Part shown: piece after piece, positions 15,165-16,426 of the stretch
Layout of the letters: the number at the start of each line of letters is the position of its first letter
Position numbering within the stretch: the stretch's first letter is position 1
Source of the DNA: Pseudomonadota bacterium
GTDB taxonomy: Bacteria; Pseudomonadota; Alphaproteobacteria; Azospirillales; Azospirillaceae
Direction of reading: 5' to 3'
Length of the DNA stretch: 16,426 bases
NCBI GenBank assembly: GCA_023412175.1
Contig: JAEYOB010000604.1
Coordinates: 1 to 16,426, forward strand
Position numbers and translations under genes: made by a program
The notes under the pieces: generated by a model
What the model was told of the DNA's origin: nothing
What the model saw: the letters and a program-made list of their open reading frames with translations, nothing else
Databases searched by the model: none

Positions 15165-16328
15165 ATGAAGCCTTCCGTCCGGCCGAACGTTCCGAATTTC
15201 TCTTCCGGCCCTTGCGCAAAGCGTCCGGGCTGGTCGCTGGACGCGCTGAAGGACGCATGCCTCGGCCGCTCCCACCGCTCCAAGCCGGGCAAGGCCAAGC
15301 TGCAGCAGGTGATCGACCTGTCCAAGGAGATCCTGGGCATCCCTGCCGGCTACCGCCTGGGCATCGTGCCGGCCTCGGACACCGGTGCGGTGGAGATGGC
15401 GCTGTGGTCGCTGCTGGGTGAGCGCCCGGTGGACGTGCTGGTGTGGGAGAGCTTCGGCAAGGACTGGGGCACCGACATCGCCAAGCAGCTCAAGCTCGAC
15501 GCCCGCATCCTGCAGGCCGGCTACGGCGAGATCCCCGACCTGAAGCAGGTCGACTGGGCGCGCGACGTCATCTTCACCTGGAACGGCACGACCTCGGGCG
15601 TGCGCGTGCCGAACGGCGACTGGATCGCCGACGATCGCCAGGGCCTCGCGATCTGCGACGCCACCTCGGCGGCGTTCGCCATGGACCTGCCGTGGGACAA
15701 GCTCGACGTGGTCACCTGGTCCTGGCAGAAGGTGCTGGGCGGCGAGGCGGCGCACGGCATGCTGGTGCTGAGCCCGCGCGCGGTCGAGCGGCTGGAGAGC
15801 CACAAGCCGGCGTGGCCGATGCCGAAGATCTTCCGTATGACCAAGGACGGCAAGATCAACGAGGGCATCTTCAAGGGCGACACCATCAACACGCCCTCCA
15901 TGCTGGCGGTTGAGGACGCCATCGACGGCCTGGTCTGGGCGAAGTCCATCGGCGGGCTGACGGCGCTGGTCGAGCGCTCGGAAGGCAACCTGAAGCGCGT
16001 CGCCGACTGGCAGGCGGCATCCGGCAGCTGGTCGGCGTTCCTCGCCAAGGATCCGGCGATCCGCTCTTGCACCTCGATCTGCCTGACCATCGCCGACCCG
16101 GCGGTGACCGCGCTCGACGCGGCAGGGCAGGCGGATTTCGCCAAGAAGCTGGCCTCGCTGCTGGAGAAGGAGGGCGTGGCGTACGATATCGCTGCCTACC
16201 GCGACGCGCCGGCCGGCCTGCGCATCTGGGGCGGCGCCACCGTCGAGGGCGCAGACATCGAGGCGCTGCTGCCCTGGCTGGACTGGGCGTTCGCCACGGC
16301 GAAGGCCGAAATCACCGCGGCGGCTTAA
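15165..16328 (+). CDS. serC: Phosphoserine aminotransferase
   Basis: PLP enzyme of serine biosynthesis (3-phosphohydroxypyruvate plus glutamate to phosphoserine); it also acts in pyridoxine synthesis in some bacteria. The 387-residue length fits the alphaproteobacterial form. Visible features: N-terminal [17 protein letters not shown], the cofactor-phosphate region [15 protein letters not shown] (71-85), [17 protein letters not shown] (137-153), [14 protein letters not shown] with the ring-binding Asp165, and the Schiff-base Lys189 in [14 protein letters not shown]. The C-terminus [25 protein letters not shown] is complete. ATG at 15165 is chosen over open frame upstream for its AAGGAAA ribosome-binding site and its match to the family start. 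serA is usually next in this lineage and may lie just beyond the window. Expression is probably controlled through the structured leader. Confidence 0.96.
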   Translation: MKPSVRPNVPNFSSGPCAKRPGWSLDALKDACLGRSHRSKPGKAKLQQVIDLSKEILGIPAGYRLGIVPASDTGAVEMALWSLLGERPVDVLVWESFGKDWGTDIAKQLKLDARILQAGYGEIPDLKQVDWARDVIFTWNGTTSGVRVPNGDWIADDRQGLAICDATSAAFAMDLPWDKLDVVTWSWQKVLGGEAAHGMLVLSPRAVERLESHKPAWPMPKIFRMTKDGKINEGIFKGDTINTPSMLAVEDAIDGLVWAKSIGGLTALVERSEGNLKRVADWQAASGSWSAFLAKDPAIRSCTSICLTIADPAVTALDAAGQADFAKKLASLLEKEGVAYDIAAYRDAPAGLRIWGGATVEGADIEALLPWLDWAFATAKAEITAAA

Positions 16329-16352
16329 GCGCCTTACTTCCCCTCCCGGCCT

Positions 16353-16426
16353 CCCCCCGCTCTCGGCGGCCATTGGCCGCCTGCCGCGTCAGCACAAGCG
16401 AAGCTTGTGCGAGAGCTGGGCGGGGG
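16353..16426. repeat. Nested inverted-repeat (cruciform-like) structure after serC
   Basis: An outer stem GCTCTCG (16359-16365)/CGAGAGC (16410-16416), extended by a C-run at 16353-16358 against the G-rich end of the window, encloses two hairpins. These are GGCGGCC/GGCCGCC (16365-16381, loop ATT) and GCACAAGC/GCTTGTGC (16392-16410, loop GAA). The arrangement could be an intercistronic REP-like element, an mRNA stabiliser or a terminator/attenuator between serC and the next gene. It touches the window edge, so its full length is unknown. Confidence 0.6.

Noticed and set aside
15069..16373. Open frame antisense to serC
   Set aside because: Shadow of serC with Arg/Gly/Asp-rich composition and no recognisable domain.

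Overview
The window is about 16.4 kb of very GC-rich DNA with tightly packed genes and long spurious antisense frames. Gene content (glutamine-dependent NadE, the alphaproteobacterial type of SerC with a serC-leader-like 5' region, GtrA/GtrB-type glycosylation genes, a catecholate-type TonB receptor) suggests an alphaproteobacterium, most likely Rhodospirillales and possibly Azospirillum or a relative. That placement is inference from gene types and composition, not from a marker gene.

Left part (1-4265): a complete TonB-dependent siderophore receptor on the minus strand is preceded by a 555-bp, locally AT-rich region with two Fur-box-like palindromes. One sits about 100 bp and the other about 320 bp from the receptor start. 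Next come two minus-strand genes overlapping by 8 bp: an HExxH protein resembling the EF-P hydroxylase EpmC/YfcM, and a GNAT acetyltransferase.

Centre-left (4266-8250): a polysaccharide or envelope glycosylation cluster. It holds a GtrB-like polyprenyl-phosphate glycosyltransferase, a multi-spanning GT-C glycosyltransferase coupled to it by a 4-bp overlap, and a SAM-dependent methyltransferase. A GtrA-like flippase lies on the opposite strand, and its 3' end overlaps the methyltransferase by 66 bp. The likely scheme is: GtrB charges the lipid carrier, GtrA helps flip it, and the GT-C enzyme transfers the sugar on the periplasmic side.

Centre-right (8438-11693): an exported serine beta-lactamase-fold hydrolase converges on a SnoaL/NTF2-like protein, followed by a fused FAD oxidoreductase-Rieske protein. 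Right part (11855-16426): NAD+ synthetase nadE is divergent from the oxidoreductase and followed by two unrecognised genes that overlap by 11 bp. The second of these looks like a small HEPN-fold protein with an Rx4H motif. After a terminator-like hairpin come a small minus-strand membrane protein and serC. serC has a good promoter and a compact structured leader, and a large nested inverted-repeat structure follows it at the window edge.

The best candidates for something undescribed are the two-gene unit with the HEPN-like protein, the EpmC-like/GNAT pair, the isolated distal Fur box with no obvious target, and the structured elements flanking serC. No rRNA, tRNA, CRISPR array, transposase or integrase was seen.
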